A DNA stretch of 7,679 bases. Source: CAZDQL01 sp964507325. GTDB taxonomy: Bacteria; Planctomycetota; UBA1135; GCA-002686595. Below, piece after piece: positions 5,883-7,679 of the stretch (position 1 is the first letter of the stretch; each line of letters opens with the position of its first letter). Both the position numbers and the translations under genes were made by a program. The notes below the pieces were generated by a model that saw only the letters and a list, made by a program, of their open reading frames with translations, had not been told where the DNA came from and ran no database searches. The stretch spans positions 1-7,679 of the forward strand of contig CAZDQL010000165.1 of the NCBI GenBank assembly GCA_964507325.1, read 5' to 3'.

Positions 5883-7565
5883 TCAATACCCCGCCTTCCG
5901 GTCCGAGACCATCAGGGCCTTCCGGGTTGCTTCCCTCTCTTTGTTCGCTCGACGAGCCAGCTCCTCCCTTCGAAGGTAGGACGCTCCAGCCATTGCCTGT
6001 TGCAGCCAGTCGGGAGCAGGCACTTCGAGTCCGACATTTCCGACCGCAAGGCTCGAGTCCACTAGCCTGCGCCGTCGATCGTCATCCTCCTCGCCGGCCG
6101 CCAGCTCCAGGAGTTCGGCGAGGACCTCCCCCTCCCGCAGGTGCCCAAGTGCAGCCCACGCAGCGTCGGCGACGGCTCCGTCCCGATCCTTCAGGAGGGA
6201 GGGCAGCAACGCCACGACTTCCTCGGGCGCACGGAGCAATCCCGCGAAGCGACACGCACGCGAGCGAAGCGATGGACGTGTCGAATCGATCCACTCATGC
6301 AGGCGCCTTCCTAGCTCCCCGAACACGTCTGTTTGCCCCCGTATCCTCTCGAGGACCCCTGCCACGGTCCGGAGGACGAGGGTTGAGCCCTCCGTTTCGA
6401 CCAGATCGAGGAGCACCGACGCGGCTCGCCGCGGATCCAGATCGACCAGAAGGCGAACGTGGTCAGCGCGATCCGACCCGGAGGCCGATGCCAAGCGCCG
6501 TCTCGCGGCGACGAAAGCACCGGCCGGATCAAACCTCGCCAAGGCGCGGATGTACCCTTGGGGGGCACTACGGGGAGAGTTGATCGACCCAAAGGCTCGA
6601 TCGCGCAGGCACTCGCGGGCCTCAAGGTCCTCAAGCTCCCCCAAGTACTCGACGCTCGGGGGCGGGTTCCAAGCGGACCGGTACTGCACGTGCTTCCACA
6701 GGATGCGAAGTGCGCGACCCCTGGTTCGTTCCTTCTGAGCGAGGAATCCCGCGAGTTCGTCGTCGTACTTGCTGTCCAGTTCCTGCGCCAGGATGTCGAG
6801 GGCTTCGCCGCCTCCCTGGATCTTGAGCCCTGTGAGCGCGACGTCTCTGTTCTCGTTCACGCTGAGCTGGGCTCGTAGCAGGTCGACGTCGAGCTCCTCC
6901 GCAGGCTGCAACCTGCAATACCCATAGAGGGCAACACGCGATCTTCCCGAGCCGGGTTCTGCAGTCTCGAGAACCTTGCGCAGGACCGGCGCCAGATCGA
7001 CCCGACCGCTGATGCCGAGCGCGCCCAGGGCACCCACGGGTCCAGACGGGTCCTTTGCTGCACTTCGAGCTCGCTCCATCGCCTCGCCGGTGAGCGGAGG
7101 GCAGCCCGCACGCTCCTTGGCCAGCTCGGCGAAGAGGTCCGGATTGCGTACGGCCGGGTTCAAGAGCCCGCGGACGACCTCGTTCCACGCTCCCATCCGC
7201 GCCAGTGAGAGGAATGCCCTGTAGACACTTCCCGTGCGAGACCCCACACACTCATCGCCAGCGCATATCCGTGCGAGGAGATCTCGAGCGTTGCTGTCTG
7301 GGCGCTTGTGTGCGTGCTCCATGGCGTCGTAGACGGCGTACTCGCTACCCGAGCTCAGCCAGCTGTTGACGATCTCCGCGAGACCCTCCCCGCCCATCCG
7401 ATCCAAGAGGAGGATGGCCACTTCTCGGTCGTACCGATCCCCGATGCCAGTCCTCGGCCCGACGTGGTGAAGCCACGCAACAAGCGCCTCCTCTTGCTCC
7501 TCATCCGCCCCGGCCTCGATAATGGGCAACAGCCGGGGGTTGTTCACGGCAGCCAACAAGCGCAT
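5883..7565 (-). CDS. HEAT-like helical-repeat protein (560 aa), function unknown
   Basis: The protein is almost entirely alpha-helical in character, with repeated pairs of amphipathic helices rich in Leu, Ala, Arg and Glu, as in HEAT/ARM scaffolds. The clearest repeats are at residues ~431-500 (ending VADAAWAALGHLREGEVLAELLELAA), with others near 185-275, 343-410 and 20-100. The last ~30 residues are strongly charged and may form a single helix. There is no signal peptide, membrane segment or catalytic motif, so a cytoplasmic binding or scaffold role is inferred. ATG 7565 is the first recognisable start, but its ribosome binding site is weak (GAGAG). The frame stays open for 24 more codons to a TAA at 7638-7640, without ATG, GTG or TTG. 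The gene may therefore be 5'-truncated, or use the rare CTG at 7617-7619. It is separated by 275 bases from the operon to its left and is probably transcribed independently. Confidence 0.75.
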   Translation of the reverse strand: MRLLAAVNNPRLLPIIEAGADEEQEEALVAWLHHVGPRTGIGDRYDREVAILLLDRMGGEGLAEIVNSWLSSGSEYAVYDAMEHAHKRPDSNARDLLARICAGDECVGSRTGSVYRAFLSLARMGAWNEVVRGLLNPAVRNPDLFAELAKERAGCPPLTGEAMERARSAAKDPSGPVGALGALGISGRVDLAPVLRKVLETAEPGSGRSRVALYGYCRLQPAEELDVDLLRAQLSVNENRDVALTGLKIQGGGEALDILAQELDSKYDDELAGFLAQKERTRGRALRILWKHVQYRSAWNPPPSVEYLGELEDLEARECLRDRAFGSINSPRSAPQGYIRALARFDPAGAFVAARRRLASASGSDRADHVRLLVDLDPRRAASVLLDLVETEGSTLVLRTVAGVLERIRGQTDVFGELGRRLHEWIDSTRPSLRSRACRFAGLLRAPEEVVALLPSLLKDRDGAVADAAWAALGHLREGEVLAELLELAAGEEDDDRRRRLVDSSLAVGNVGLEVPAPDWLQQAMAGASYLRREELARRANKEREATRKALMVSDRKAGY

Positions 7566-7679
7566 GCAACTCTCGGCCCCTCTCGAGGCCTGCTCGCTCC
7601 CTCCAACGGCACGGCGCAGCTCAAGGGCTAGCCCGAATTATTCACGAGGGTGGGACGCGGGTGTGTCCGGCGTGTCGAT
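7566..7679. other. Upstream edge of the HEAT-like gene
   Basis: All three minus-strand frames stop between 7629 and 7648, so no gene crosses this point on that strand. The AT-rich AATAAT at 7637-7642 (minus strand) matches the -10 consensus at five of six bases, but no -35 match is visible at the right distance. It could be a promoter for the HEAT-like gene, giving a leader of about 65 bases. The end of an upstream gene could also lie beyond 7640, but too little sequence is available to tell. Confidence 0.3.

Noticed and set aside
5822..6583. Plus-strand reading frame of 253 codons starting in the intergenic region
   Set aside because: Its Pro/Arg/Ser-rich translation runs antisense to the HEAT-like gene, and no ribosome binding site is convincing.
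1..7679. Mobile element, CRISPR array or RNA gene
   Set aside because: I found no transposase or integrase frame, no terminal inverted repeats around the duplicated unit, no regularly spaced repeats, and no tRNA- or rRNA-like sequence. The repeat is explained by a simple tandem duplication.
7640..7679. Possible C-terminus of an upstream gene
   Set aside because: Each minus-strand frame ends in a stop here after only a dozen or so codons, so which frame (if any) is coding cannot be decided.

Overview
The window is GC-rich (strong G/C bias at third codon positions) and looks bacterial. All supported genes lie on the minus strand, so the text follows transcription from right to left. The best lineage hint is the protein at 602-2320. 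It is a secreted seven-repeat FG-GAP (integrin-alpha-like) propeller with a C-terminal domain containing PFGDGxLCVGGG and ending NLTDAxxVxxxP. I associate that arrangement with marine Planctomycetota (for example the Poly30/Saltatorellus group). This placement is from memory of the family, not from a search.

Layout. (1) 5883-7565 is a 560-residue, mostly helical, HEAT-like protein with no signal peptide. (2) 5608-5882 is an intergenic region with weak hairpins and a good candidate promoter (TTGACG, 16 bp, TGC-TAGTTT). (3) 2320-5607 encodes a 1095-residue secreted protein, probably a beta-propeller type, of unknown function. (4) 602-2320 encodes the FG-GAP protein; its ATG overlaps the preceding stop (TAATG) and its ribosome binding site lies inside the upstream gene's last codons. 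(5) 505-601 is a short non-coding junction with a GC-rich hairpin. (6) 91-505 is a second, partial copy of the last ~137 codons of the 1095-residue gene. (7) 1-91 is the start of a second FG-GAP-type gene, visible only as its 30-residue signal peptide and cut by the window edge.

The main observation is a tandem duplication. Positions 1-505 align with 2230-2735 with a single one-base gap and, in the coding part I counted, about 87% DNA identity. The repeated unit appears to be [3' end of the large gene + FG-GAP gene], roughly 505-2735. The duplicated large-gene end has lost the rest of the gene and carries a one-base deletion, yet its last 122 codons are open and conserved, as is the stop/start overlap into the next FG-GAP gene. 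The likely arrangement is an operon of exported proteins (large propeller, FG-GAP propeller, remnant, second FG-GAP protein) translated in coupled fashion. I found no RNA genes, CRISPR arrays, transposases or attachment sites. I see no convincing defence or other exotic system here; the novelty is the duplicated secreted-propeller module and the unknown large protein.
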